From NCBI RefSeq assembly GCF_003208655.1, contig NZ_QKLU01000002.1, positions 126,285-190,284 on the forward strand: a stretch of 64,000 nucleotides of DNA. Reading direction: 5' to 3'. Of the stretch, positions 45,101 through 53,262 are shown in pieces. The notes under the pieces were generated by a model that worked only from the letters and a program-made list of their open reading frames with translations, was not told the origin of the DNA and did not search any database. A program made the translations under genes and the position numbers. The DNA is from Pedobacter nutrimenti (lineage in GTDB: Bacteria; Bacteroidota; Bacteroidia; Sphingobacteriales; Sphingobacteriaceae). Every line of letters begins with the position of its first letter. The first letter of the stretch is position 1.

Positions 45101-45354
45101 TGATAGGTACCCGGGGCAATATTGGCCGTAAGGTTAAAATTACCTTCATTATTGGTGGCAATAGCAAAGGTTGTAGATTGGATCTTAACGACAGCTCCCG
45201 GAATGGTTTGCTTCGTATTCGCATCCAATACTTTACCACTGAGGATAAAGCGTTTGGTTTGTGCCCTTGCTGCAACCGGGAGCAGGCAAAACAAGAGCGG
45301 TATCCACAGGGCCATAATCAGCCCAAAACACCTTGTTGTGTAGGTTTTTCTCAT
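42184..45354 (-). CDS. SusC/RagA TonB-dependent receptor of operon B
   Basis: The 1056-residue receptor has a signal peptide (LLFCLLPVAARAQ), a carboxypeptidase-like domain (about residues 35-115; KQTIPGAVVKIQSTT), a plug with PLYIIDGVIVNNS and IEVLNGAAAAAIYGSR, and a barrel ending in Phe. Unlike SusC A, C and D it lacks the GLPLPGVSVKIKG signature and starts with a different leader peptide. No STN domain is present. Its 82-base upstream gap contains no CGCA array. It appears unrelated to its neighbours and inserted between them. Confidence 0.93.
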   Translation of the reverse strand: MRKTYTTRCFGLIMALWIPLLFCLLPVAARAQTKRFILSGKVLDANTKQTIPGAVVKIQSTTFAIATNNEGNFNLTANIAPGTYQVTFSYIGFKTASKTVVLGTEENVKISAELTTDAVGLDEVIVTGTSQGTTRKQLGSYVSTVKGDDLNKAPSGNVLSSLQGKTAGAQISQNSGDPAGGMSVRLRGVSSVNSSSEPLYIIDGVIVNNSTTRVTNTSANYDGGNNSGSPIGQNGNFVGSVGQNRMVDINPNDIDHIEVLNGAAAAAIYGSRANSGVIQIFTKRGISGKPVVSFSTSLMVSKLRKQVEVNQSPVKFGGSPDTFTQDVIQLVGNPGVLLTNTTPVTRYNYQDYIFHTATGTDNNVSVSGGSDNTKFYTSAGYFSNEGIIKNTNFKRYNFRANLDQKINDWAKVTAGFNYVHSDANEKPDGNSFFSPMNSVTIIGNFHDIFTRDALGNLKAVGERGRVNPVSVIEDIKQRQYTNRIMANTGLKLNPVKNLTIDYTMGVDNTIQNGTTYIPPFAYNVSTGFYGGGPTLDAGQNGYASAANATTTLFNNELNLTYDAHISEKLASTTQLGGSFQYQKDLYSLLNGRGLAPFIETVNGASTVLPNMDRRSEFTISGAYLQQNFKYKDHLFVTGALRVDQSSVFGSNNRTQAYLKGNVSYVLSSAEYWKKLSISNWWSAFKVRAAYGESGNLTGIGAYDRFNEYYSNPLLGKVTFSGNSTLANENVKPERQRELELGTDMSFFSNRLGLTFNWYHKKVKDLLLPVVIAPTVGYTSLLDNNGGLSNKGIELLLTGVPVSSKDFKWNTTFIFNRNRNKAVGSGALRLITTNAGAPVAIIDGQPIGVFYGTFFARNPDGSLLTNSAGIPLTERGIQTSATTFTPQRDANGLPTGTPLRKVLGDPNPKYTASFVNDFTYKKLSLHIQLDAVHGGDVWNADWRTRQGVGNGKVAEQEQEGKLPRGYVAGVYAIEEWRIDNGSFVKLREVSLSYNVGKVKFLNDLTINLSGRNLISWDKYKGYDPELNSGGQSTLLRNIDFGSVPIPRSFSLGLQVKF

Positions 45355-45436
45355 AATGAATGGGTTTAGTTGGATTTTTTGTTTTTGGTAATAATTTACA
45401 TAAAAAAGCAGTTAAAATAAATTTAATATATACTTT

Positions 45437-45479
45437 AATCAAAAAAGGCAGCATGGTGATCCTGCTGCCTTTTTTGATT
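45437..45479. terminator. Bidirectional terminator between operons B and C
   Basis: A perfect 17-bp stem, AATCAAAAAAGGCAGCA (45437-45453) with TGCTGCCTTTTTTGATT (45463-45479), encloses nine bases and has T-runs on both strands. It ends operon C just upstream of operon B. Confidence 0.9.
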
Positions 45480-45492
45480 AAAAAAAATGCCT

Positions 45493-45954
45493 TTATTGTA
45501 CTTTTAAAGTTACAGTAGATGGCCCTTTTTTACTCAGGGTATTCTTATTGACCACCTCTACTTCCAGAACAATGGAAGTCCCTGCTGCCAATCCTGTGGG
45601 TACCTGATATGGAATCAGCAATGAATCCGTACGGCTCACTGTGGAATAAGCTTTTTGATAAGGTGTTGTAGAAACCAATTGCTGGGCGGTACTACCTACG
45701 GTAGCCCTTAAATTGATTTTATCAATGGGATCATCCGACCAGTACCTCAGGTCAAGCACCGCCGGGCTTCCTCCTGGGACAGTAGTTGTTGCGGGCGATT
45801 TCAAAGTAAAACTGGCAATTACGGGTACTTTCCCGATAATGGTTATGTTATCCTGCAGCCACTGATCTGGAGCATTCTTTTTACAAGCGGATATCAGCAG
45901 AGTGACGGCAAAAAGTCCCCCGATTATTTTTGATATGTTCTTTTTCATCATCAT
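45493..45954 (-). CDS. Small lipoprotein of operon C
   Basis: This 153-residue lipoprotein has a lipobox Ile-Ser-Ala-Cys (Cys24) and a single beta-rich domain with a repeating Thr/Val pattern (VPGGSPAVLDLRYWSDDP and VLEVEVVNKNT). It follows susD C by five bases, before the operon terminator. It resembles the beta-sandwich accessory lipoproteins (SusE-like or PKD-like) that sit on the surface beside SusCD and bind glycan, but I cannot name a family with confidence. Confidence 0.75.
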   Translation of the reverse strand: MMMKKNISKIIGGLFAVTLLISACKKNAPDQWLQDNITIIGKVPVIASFTLKSPATTTVPGGSPAVLDLRYWSDDPIDKINLRATVGSTAQQLVSTTPYQKAYSTVSRTDSLLIPYQVPTGLAAGTSIVLEVEVVNKNTLSKKGPSTVTLKVQ

Positions 45955-45959
45955 TTCTA

Positions 45960-47420
45960 TTAATTAAACAACCAAAGTTTTACAGCCTGATTGGCAACCT
46001 GTGGTACATTAGGATTTCTGCCGGGCTCATTGTCCGGATATTTACCTCGCTGTACGTATACGCCTGGTCCCAAAAGATCTTTAAACGGCGCTTTCAGTCC
46101 AGGGTAAATGTTTACATCATATTGGTATCTTCTCATATCTGTCCAGGTTTCCATCTGCAGGAAAAGCGCAATATACTTTTGCAGCATAATGTCTGTTAGT
46201 GTAATATTACCTCCTTTGGTCACCACAGGATTGGTGGTATAAGTAAGAATATCAGCATCTGCAACACCCAGTTTTTGCATGTTCCCTTTTATGCCGTTTA
46301 TATAGGCAGTATAGGCAGACGGCTTATCTGTTCCTATTAAGGCTTCTGCCCTGATGAACTGGATTTCAGCATAAGTCAGGATAGGCACAGCCGAGGTACG
46401 GGCGCCATAAAAAGTTTTATCTGTTACATCTGCATTGGCCAGATTGGCCCCCTGTTCTGTACTCAAAGCACCCACTGGTCTGCCTACATAAGTTGCCGCA
46501 CCATTGTTATCAAATATCTTAGGCATTCTTGGATCAATTACCCCATTAAAATAACCGGTACCGTTCATCAGGTTAACCAGAAAATAAGAAGGTCGACCTT
46601 GTTTTGCAGTAATTGCCGGCTGACCTAAATTGGTATACCATGGGCTTGGTCTGTCTTGTGTATACTTAAGCTGCAAATCAATTGCCCCTTTCTGATCATC
46701 AATGGCCGCACCTGCATCAGCAAGCGCTTTAGCCATATTGGAAGGGTCCTTTTTTGATAAATGAAGATAATAACGTGCCCTGGCTCCATAAGCTACTTTT
46801 TGCCAGTTTGCGATTACCCCGCCAAATATCAGGTCCGTAGATGCTCCAACTTTTAAGGAGGCGGCCGCCGGAACCGGCTTGGCCAGGTCTGCAATAGCAC
46901 CATCCAACAATTGTTTCAGAGCGGTATTGTAAATATCCTGCTGCGCATCATATTTTGGGCTCGGTACACTAGGGCCTTTAAACGCATCGCTATAAGGCAA
47001 GTCTCCCCAAATGTCTGTACTCTGCATTAAAGTTAAGGCAAATAACACTTTCCCGATACCGGAATACTGAGGCGCCCCTAATGTTTCGGCTCTGGAAATC
47101 ATATCCTTTAGATTTGGCAGGGCATCCCGGTAAGCAGATTCCCAAATGTTATCAAATCCATAGGGATTATAAGAATCGATATTTGCTTCATAGGTATTAA
47201 AGCCTGCCAGGTATTGAGGATAAGAATTCCCATACTGGCCGGCATTAAAAAATGAGCTTGACGTAAATTGAATCGTAGCAGCCAGCTGGCCTGCAAGATT
47301 GACCTGATCGGGTGTTAACCTCGAAGGGTCGTTATTAATGTCCAGGGCCTTTTTACAGGAACCGAAAAGGGTAGCTCCTAAAAGGACCAGGCCAAAGACT
47401 TTTATTTTTAAGTTTTTCAT
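45960..47420 (-). CDS. SusD-like lipoprotein of operon C (SusD-like_2 type)
   Basis: This 486-residue surface lipoprotein has lipobox Phe-Gly-Ser-Cys (Cys22), the N-terminus KKALDINNDPSRLTPDQV and the C-terminal MLQKYIALFLQMETWTDMRR typical of SusD-like_2. The helical core contains PILTYAEIQFIRAEALIG. It lies 9 bases downstream of susC C and 5 bases upstream of the small lipoprotein gene. It is the substrate-binding partner of SusC C. Confidence 0.92.
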   Translation of the reverse strand: MKNLKIKVFGLVLLGATLFGSCKKALDINNDPSRLTPDQVNLAGQLAATIQFTSSSFFNAGQYGNSYPQYLAGFNTYEANIDSYNPYGFDNIWESAYRDALPNLKDMISRAETLGAPQYSGIGKVLFALTLMQSTDIWGDLPYSDAFKGPSVPSPKYDAQQDIYNTALKQLLDGAIADLAKPVPAAASLKVGASTDLIFGGVIANWQKVAYGARARYYLHLSKKDPSNMAKALADAGAAIDDQKGAIDLQLKYTQDRPSPWYTNLGQPAITAKQGRPSYFLVNLMNGTGYFNGVIDPRMPKIFDNNGAATYVGRPVGALSTEQGANLANADVTDKTFYGARTSAVPILTYAEIQFIRAEALIGTDKPSAYTAYINGIKGNMQKLGVADADILTYTTNPVVTKGGNITLTDIMLQKYIALFLQMETWTDMRRYQYDVNIYPGLKAPFKDLLGPGVYVQRGKYPDNEPGRNPNVPQVANQAVKLWLFN

Positions 47421-47429
47421 AACTAAATT

Positions 47430-50400
47430 CTAAAAATTAACATTCAGACCAAAATAGATGCTCCTGGTTGAAGGCACGCCCGTTCCGACATAACCCACAG
47501 AGTTGGATCCTGCTCCATAGGCGCTTGCTTCAGGGTCAAACCCGATAAAGGAAGTGCTCAACCACAAGTTATTTGCTGTCACTGAAAGAGATGCAGATTT
47601 AATAAATGTTCTTGTCAGCCATTTTTTTGGCAGGTCATAAGACAGGGAAACATTCTGTAAGCGAATCCAGGAAGCATCCTGAAAACCATTATTCTCCGGA
47701 GCCAGTTTATAAGGGAAACTGTTCGCATAAAAACTTTGGTCAATGAGTGCAGCCTTATCATTTGGTACATATACCGGCTTATCTGCAGTTCCCACATTTT
47801 TAACCCCTTTAAAAACAACCATTGCATTTCTAAGCTGGGTTTCAGCACCTACACCCGTAGAGAAACGCTGGGTTTTAGGGATATCAAAAACATCTCCTCC
47901 TTTTTTAAAGCTAAACAGGAAAGAGAACGTGAAACCTTTGTAACTCATGGTACTACCCAAGCCACCAACCCAATCCGGGTAAGCATTGCCGATCAGGTAA
48001 TTATTTGAAAGCGGCTGTGGAATAATCGGATAACCATCTGCCCCGATAACCAGTTGTCCATTGTATTCACTGCTCGGGTCTGTTACCCGGGTATATGGCC
48101 AGCCATACCAGTCCCCTGGTCTGCCGCCGGTTTTAATAATTTGTTTTACCCATGGACTTTCCGGATTGAACTGGATTTCACTTACTCCTGGAGGCATGGT
48201 CAATACTCTTCCTTTTGTTTGCGACCAGTTCGCATTAAGGTCCAGTTTAAACTCCCTGGAGTTGATCAGATTTGCTGTCAGTAAAAACTCCAGTGATTTA
48301 TTACGGATTTTTCCGGCATTGGTGACAAAGATATCATAACCAGAGGCATAACTGATTGGAACCGGAACAATCTGATCTATACTGTTCAAGATGGCATAGT
48401 TGGCATCTAAAGTAATCTTGTTTTTTAGAAAGTGAAACTCCCCACCGAACTCCAGACCTTTTGTTCTTTCCGGTCTTAGGGATTCTGAGCCAACTTTAAT
48501 GTCTCTCCTTATGCCACTACCACCGTTAAATGACTGCATTGTGGAATAATACTGACCAATCTGATATGGATCTGCATCCTTACCCACCTCGGCATAAGAA
48601 GCCCTTAACTTTCCATAATTAAAAATCGGGTTATCCTGCATACCGAGCGATTCGGTAAAAATATAAGACAAACTGGTTGAAGGATAAAAGAAAGAACGGT
48701 TCTGAGCCGGCAAAGTAGAAGACCAGTCATTTCTTCCGGTAACATTAAGGAAGACCGTATTGTCATAACTTACCGTCAAATCACCAAATACACCGATGAT
48801 GTTTTTCTTACCTGGATACGTTGTGGTGGTGTACACATTGTAATTGTTAATGCTTTCTACATTGGGAACAACCGCCTGCTGACCGTTTAAAGACAAATTA
48901 GTACGGTTGATGTGGGTAAAGGAATGTCCCAATAAAAACGTTGCATTCCATTTTTCACCAAACTGTTTGGTTGCCCGGGCAAAAAAGTTTGAGTTGATCT
49001 CGTTATAGCTGATGTGTTGTTCGGTCATTGAACCAAGGGGACTGATGAGCAACCCAAACTCGTTATAAATTGACCTGAAATCGGTATAATGGTCCAAACC
49101 AGCTTTATAGTTAAAGGTCAGCCAGTCGGTCGCTTTATACTCTACACCCAAATTTCCCAAAAGCCTGTTGACATTATCCTTCATAAATGCATTTTCTGTA
49201 AAATAGAAAGGATTATTGATAGAGGCATTATAGGTTTTTTCACTGCCATCCGGGTTCAGGTAATCGCGCGGATCGACTGTATTGGTATGACGCATTAAAT
49301 AGAAAATCGTTCCCGAGCTGACCCCTGTTCTTGGATTTTTACCACCAGAGTTGATGTAGTTTGCAGAACCTTCAAATTTAACTTTATCAGAAGCCTTTAG
49401 GGTTCCGGCAAGTTTAATAGAGGTTTTACCATAATTGGAATTAGGAACTACGCCATTTTGAGTAGAATTTGAAATGGAAGTGAAATAGGTTGCACTTTCG
49501 TTCCCTCCACTGAATGTAAAGGAGTTCTGGGCCTGATGACCCGTTTTAAAGAACAGGTCGTAAGGATTATAAGTTGGTAAACCTTCTATTTTTGGCCCCC
49601 AGCTATTTATACTTGACACATAAGCACCATTATTACCATTTCCATAAGTAGTTTGGATAGGTGGTTTTTTGGTCACATCATCAAAACTATAAGTTGTTTT
49701 AAAGCTAAAAGATGGTTTTCCGCTTTTACCGGATTTTGTGGTAATGATTACCGCCCCATTGGCAGCCCTCAATCCATATAATACCGAAGCAGCAGGACCT
49801 TTTAAGATGGTCATTGACTCAATATCGTCCGGATTGATATCGGCCGCACGATTGGTGTTCTGGAAACTGTCACTATTGGTTGCAATCGGATCTGTACTGT
49901 TAGAGATCGGGATACCGTCTACCACAAATAAAGGCTGATTATCCGCAGAAGGGTTCAGGGAATTGATTCCTCTGATCTGTATCCTGGAACCTGCACCCGC
50001 GGCCCCGCCTGCACTTGTGATCTGCACGCCTGAGGCCTTTCCTTTCAAGGCATTCACAAGGTTGGACTGATTGGTATTTGTAATGTCCGCAGCCTTAATT
50101 TCCTGTGTCGCATAGCCCAATGAACGCTTTTGCTGTTTCACACCCAAAGCCGTTACAACCACCTCATTCAGGTTGTTTGAACTTGGTTTAAGTACGACAT
50201 TAAGCTTTGGGTTAGTCCCCACCGGAACCTCCTGGGAGATCATTCCGATGTAACTGAAAATCAGCACTTCAGAAGAGGCCGCTTTAATCGAATAAATACC
50301 ATCCGTATTGGTCTGGACCACAGTGGTACTTCCTTTAATTTTTACGGAAACACCCGGAATAGGAAGTCCGTCATCCGAAGATGTGACCTTTCCGGACACT

Positions 50401-50474
50401 GCAATTTGCTGGGCCACTGCCTGAGCCGCCAGCAAAAAGGTTCCCCACAATAATAGGAGTAGTTTTTTTTTCAT
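47430..50474 (-). CDS. SusC/RagA TonB-dependent receptor of operon C
   Basis: The 1014-residue receptor has a signal peptide ending AQAVAQQ, a carboxypeptidase-like domain (GLPIPGVSVKIKGSTTV), a plug (PLFVVDGIPISNS and MTILKGPAASVLYGLR), and a beta-barrel ending in Phe. It lacks an STN domain. Its signal region and first domain are close to SusC A and D. Two phased arrays with CGCA cores (50661-50675 and 50765-50789) lie upstream. It heads a three-gene operon with SusD and a small lipoprotein. Substrate unknown. Confidence 0.93.
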   Translation of the reverse strand: MKKKLLLLLWGTFLLAAQAVAQQIAVSGKVTSSDDGLPIPGVSVKIKGSTTVVQTNTDGIYSIKAASSEVLIFSYIGMISQEVPVGTNPKLNVVLKPSSNNLNEVVVTALGVKQQKRSLGYATQEIKAADITNTNQSNLVNALKGKASGVQITSAGGAAGAGSRIQIRGINSLNPSADNQPLFVVDGIPISNSTDPIATNSDSFQNTNRAADINPDDIESMTILKGPAASVLYGLRAANGAVIITTKSGKSGKPSFSFKTTYSFDDVTKKPPIQTTYGNGNNGAYVSSINSWGPKIEGLPTYNPYDLFFKTGHQAQNSFTFSGGNESATYFTSISNSTQNGVVPNSNYGKTSIKLAGTLKASDKVKFEGSANYINSGGKNPRTGVSSGTIFYLMRHTNTVDPRDYLNPDGSEKTYNASINNPFYFTENAFMKDNVNRLLGNLGVEYKATDWLTFNYKAGLDHYTDFRSIYNEFGLLISPLGSMTEQHISYNEINSNFFARATKQFGEKWNATFLLGHSFTHINRTNLSLNGQQAVVPNVESINNYNVYTTTTYPGKKNIIGVFGDLTVSYDNTVFLNVTGRNDWSSTLPAQNRSFFYPSTSLSYIFTESLGMQDNPIFNYGKLRASYAEVGKDADPYQIGQYYSTMQSFNGGSGIRRDIKVGSESLRPERTKGLEFGGEFHFLKNKITLDANYAILNSIDQIVPVPISYASGYDIFVTNAGKIRNKSLEFLLTANLINSREFKLDLNANWSQTKGRVLTMPPGVSEIQFNPESPWVKQIIKTGGRPGDWYGWPYTRVTDPSSEYNGQLVIGADGYPIIPQPLSNNYLIGNAYPDWVGGLGSTMSYKGFTFSFLFSFKKGGDVFDIPKTQRFSTGVGAETQLRNAMVVFKGVKNVGTADKPVYVPNDKAALIDQSFYANSFPYKLAPENNGFQDASWIRLQNVSLSYDLPKKWLTRTFIKSASLSVTANNLWLSTSFIGFDPEASAYGAGSNSVGYVGTGVPSTRSIYFGLNVNF

Positions 50475-50660
50475 AATAACTTGGTTAGAAATAAATTTTC
50501 AACTCTCTTTTATGCCCATGAGGGAAATACAGAATGTACCCTACCCTGTGTTTTAATCGTGTGTAATTTATAATGATACTGGATGACTGACCGGTTAGAG
50601 AGCGCGAAATAATACCCGGATTTCTGTTTTTCTAATCACATAAACTCAACAATAAAAAAA

Positions 50661-50675
50661 ACGCATTAACACGCA
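50661..50675 (+). promoter_or_regulatory. Phased CGCA array A of operon C
   Basis: ACGCATTAACACGCA on the plus strand has two ACGCA units exactly 10 bases apart (CGCA at 50662 and 50672), 188 bases upstream of the susC start. Orientation is opposite to operon A with respect to transcription. Confidence 0.7.
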
Positions 50676-50764
50676 CAAAAAAGAATTTCCAAGTAAAGAT
50701 TGAAAATGTTTTTTACTTAATAAAGAAAAGAATCAACTATTTGTGTTACACCACAAAATAATAG

Positions 50765-50789
50765 ACGCAGAAACCTGCACAAATACGCA
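50765..50789 (+). promoter_or_regulatory. Phased CGCA array B of operon C
   Basis: ACGCA at 50765, CTGCA at 50775 and ACGCA at 50785 form three units with 10-base period. The first core is exactly 104 bases from the first core of array A. Confidence 0.7.
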
Positions 50790-50831
50790 GGCCTTTTAGC
50801 CTAAAAATCAACACCATTTTAGATACAAAAT

Positions 50832-50870
50832 AAAAGAGGGGGATATCAGAATCTGATATCCCCCTCTTTT
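50832..50870 (-). terminator. Strong terminator of operon D
   Basis: A perfect 19-bp inverted repeat (50832-50850 and 50852-50870) with a central A and a GGGGG/CCCCC core, flanked by A- and T-runs. It is 17 bases after the DUF4397 gene stop codon. Confidence 0.9.
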
Positions 50871-50886
50871 TACACCTATACTTTAC

Positions 50887-51675
50887 CTAATAAAAAGTAG
50901 TATAGGATGTTGCGGCAAATGGATAAGTCGTATTCCCCATAACCCCACGGAGATATATGGTATAGGCCCTGCCTTTTGAAAAGGAAATAGTCGCTGCCGT
51001 AGCCACAATCGGCACCCCTGTTGCAGCGTTGTTAAAGAGAAACTTATTACTTGGCGTAGGGCCGGAACCAGGATTGGGCAACTCCATCCAATTCGACACA
51101 GTTCCATAGGCAACATTAGAAACCACCTTAGCTCCGGTTGCGACATCCCTGACCATATCTACATTTGGTCCACCATTATACAAATTTATAAGACGGATAA
51201 AGATTTTTGAGGTATCCAGTGCCGGGCTAACATCCTCAATAACCAAGGGAGCTGGTATTTTCTTCGTGGAAGTATACTGCCCGGTTGTAAATATAGTATA
51301 GTACTTTCCTGCTGCAGGGGTAATTTGTGCATTGAGCACTTCTAAATTAGGATCTGGCAGCGAAGGTATTATTCTTCCTGTAAATGTATGTGTAGTTGGT
51401 GCTGTAATGGCATAACCTAAATCAGGGAATAACCCATTATAAGCATACCCTGCATTCTCAATACCAAGTGTCGAATATCCTGCAGAAAATTTTGTGCCGT
51501 CCATATAGAAGTTAAGCGCCGGGCTTCCTGGAGTCAGATTCAAAATTTTAATATAGGCGTATTTCGGATCGCCGGGACTGATCTTTTCATAAGCCGTATT
51601 TTCTACAAGCGTCCCTTTTTTACATGCAGCAAATAAGCCTATAAAAGCTGCAATTATATATAGTATCTTTTTCAT
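50887..51675 (-). CDS. DUF4397 lipoprotein of operon D
   Basis: This 262-residue lipoprotein has a lipobox Phe-Ala-Ala-Cys (Cys18) and a DUF4397 domain, seen in YIKILNLTPGSPALNFYMDG at the start and IRLINLYNGGPNVDMVRD in the second half. The two segments look like internal repeats of an immunoglobulin-like fold. It lies 22 bases after susD D, before a strong terminator. Position suggests a surface glycan-binding or structural accessory; the domain's role is unknown. Confidence 0.9.
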   Translation of the reverse strand: MKKILYIIAAFIGLFAACKKGTLVENTAYEKISPGDPKYAYIKILNLTPGSPALNFYMDGTKFSAGYSTLGIENAGYAYNGLFPDLGYAITAPTTHTFTGRIIPSLPDPNLEVLNAQITPAAGKYYTIFTTGQYTSTKKIPAPLVIEDVSPALDTSKIFIRLINLYNGGPNVDMVRDVATGAKVVSNVAYGTVSNWMELPNPGSGPTPSNKFLFNNAATGVPIVATAATISFSKGRAYTIYLRGVMGNTTYPFAATSYTTFY

Positions 51676-51697
51676 TCTACTTTAATTAAATGGTCAT

Positions 51698-53251
51698 CTA
51701 TGGTTGGGAAAACCACATTTTATAGGTGTGGTAATCATTTTTATCTGCACCGATTTTTTTAAGTGCCTCTATATTCCAGACATACTCGGAAGCATATCTT
51801 GGACGATAACGCTGGGCAGGTTTCCCTCCATTGTCAGCAAAAAAAGATGTAGGAAACACATATGCCCCCAAATAAGGATTGTTACCTTTAGCATCCCCTT
51901 CGTAATAGTTGAACTTGCGCAGGTCACACCAGGTTTCTACGAAACCGTAAGCATACAAGGCAAGGTATTTTTGCAGCATAATATCACGCATAGTCAACAG
52001 TGATGCATTTTGTCTTACCGCAGCGCTAGCCATATAGGCATTTTTATCGGTAGCCGATATGGCAGTACCAAGTGCGCTTACAAAATCTATGCTTGCACCA
52101 ATCCCATTTAGATAGGCCTGATAAGCCAAGGGTGCATTCCCCATTCTAAATGCCGCTTCTGCTTTAATAAACTGCATTTCGGCATAAGTCATAATTGGAA
52201 AGCCTGCATTATCTTTAAACAAATACTTACCCTGATTAGGCCCTGGGTTTCCGGAAGCCAGAACTCCCCAAGGATTGGGAATCTGATTTTTAGCCGCAAC
52301 AGTACCCGGATCACCACTACCAGGGTTGGTTCCTCTAAAAACATTATCCACCGATGGGCTAATCATATTGTTGCGCCGGGGATCAATCACTGATCCGCTT
52401 GTTCCCGTAAAATAAGTTCCATCTAATAAGCCAACTATAATTCTGGTTTGGCGATAAGCCCCCAAATTCGCTCTGAGCGGCCCAAAGAAGTTACTGTTGA
52501 TTGCCGTGGTGCCTGTATTGGGAACGATAAAGTTATCGGCATTACTCGACAACGCCTTATCCACATACACAATAACCTTTGCCGGATCATAACTCGCCTT
52601 GTTGACCAGGTTATTTGCATTTCTGGCAAGAATGCCATAGTTAAACTTAATCCACTTTGTGCTGTCACCGGCATAAATCAGGTCTCCAGGAACCAATTTG
52701 GCTACCGTACCGTTTCCATCAGTTCTGGAAAAAGATTTAATGGACTCATTTGCCAAACGAACAACTTCAGTATACACATCCTGCTGAGGGTCATAATCAT
52801 AAACATACCTGCTAATGTCAAAGGCTTGTTTTAAAATGATTTCCCCATGATAGTCAGTAGTAGTTTGCCAGCTCCAGGCTTTGACAGCCTGCGCCAGACC
52901 AACATAATTGTACTCTTGCTTTTTATTGGAATCATCAATAATCAGGTTCAGGTTTGGACCCAATGCAAAGTAATTACTTCTCCAAATTTCACCCATAGCG
53001 TCACTACCTGCAATCCATCCATGGGTTTCGCCCACATTGACGTTCCCTCCAAAATATTGGATCAATCCTCCAAGATATCGGGCATCATACTGAATTCCCC
53101 TCTCCATACCGGCAAACAGCGGCGGAGTTAACGTCCTACTTGCCGGCGTCTGTGGTGTAGCCGGATCAGCGTTCACATCCAAATACTTTTTACAGCCTGA
53201 ACAAAAGGTGATCAGTGCTATTACTGTACTTAATAAGTATATTTTTTTCAT
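51698..53251 (-). CDS. SusD-like lipoprotein of operon D (SusD-like_2 type)
   Basis: This 517-residue surface lipoprotein has lipobox Cys-Ser-Gly-Cys (Cys20), the N-terminus KKYLDVNADPATPQTP and the C-terminal MLQKYLALYAYGFVETWCDL typical of SusD-like_2. The helical part includes FPIMTYAEMQFIKAEAAFRM. It is 11 bases after susC D and is its partner. Confidence 0.92.
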   Translation of the reverse strand: MKKIYLLSTVIALITFCSGCKKYLDVNADPATPQTPASRTLTPPLFAGMERGIQYDARYLGGLIQYFGGNVNVGETHGWIAGSDAMGEIWRSNYFALGPNLNLIIDDSNKKQEYNYVGLAQAVKAWSWQTTTDYHGEIILKQAFDISRYVYDYDPQQDVYTEVVRLANESIKSFSRTDGNGTVAKLVPGDLIYAGDSTKWIKFNYGILARNANNLVNKASYDPAKVIVYVDKALSSNADNFIVPNTGTTAINSNFFGPLRANLGAYRQTRIIVGLLDGTYFTGTSGSVIDPRRNNMISPSVDNVFRGTNPGSGDPGTVAAKNQIPNPWGVLASGNPGPNQGKYLFKDNAGFPIMTYAEMQFIKAEAAFRMGNAPLAYQAYLNGIGASIDFVSALGTAISATDKNAYMASAAVRQNASLLTMRDIMLQKYLALYAYGFVETWCDLRKFNYYEGDAKGNNPYLGAYVFPTSFFADNGGKPAQRYRPRYASEYVWNIEALKKIGADKNDYHTYKMWFSQP

Positions 53252-53262
53252 CTCTTTAATTA

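Larger units (their letters stand above)
50475..50886. other. Intergenic region between operons C and D
   Basis: This 412-base gap contains the leader of operon C, its two CGCA arrays (50661-50675, 50765-50789) and the strong operon D terminator (50832-50870). No reading frame of interest is seen. Confidence 0.7.

Noticed and set aside
45355..45436. CGCA array upstream of operon B
   Set aside because: No CGCA repeats with 10-bp spacing are present in the 82 bases before susC B or in the gap between its two genes.
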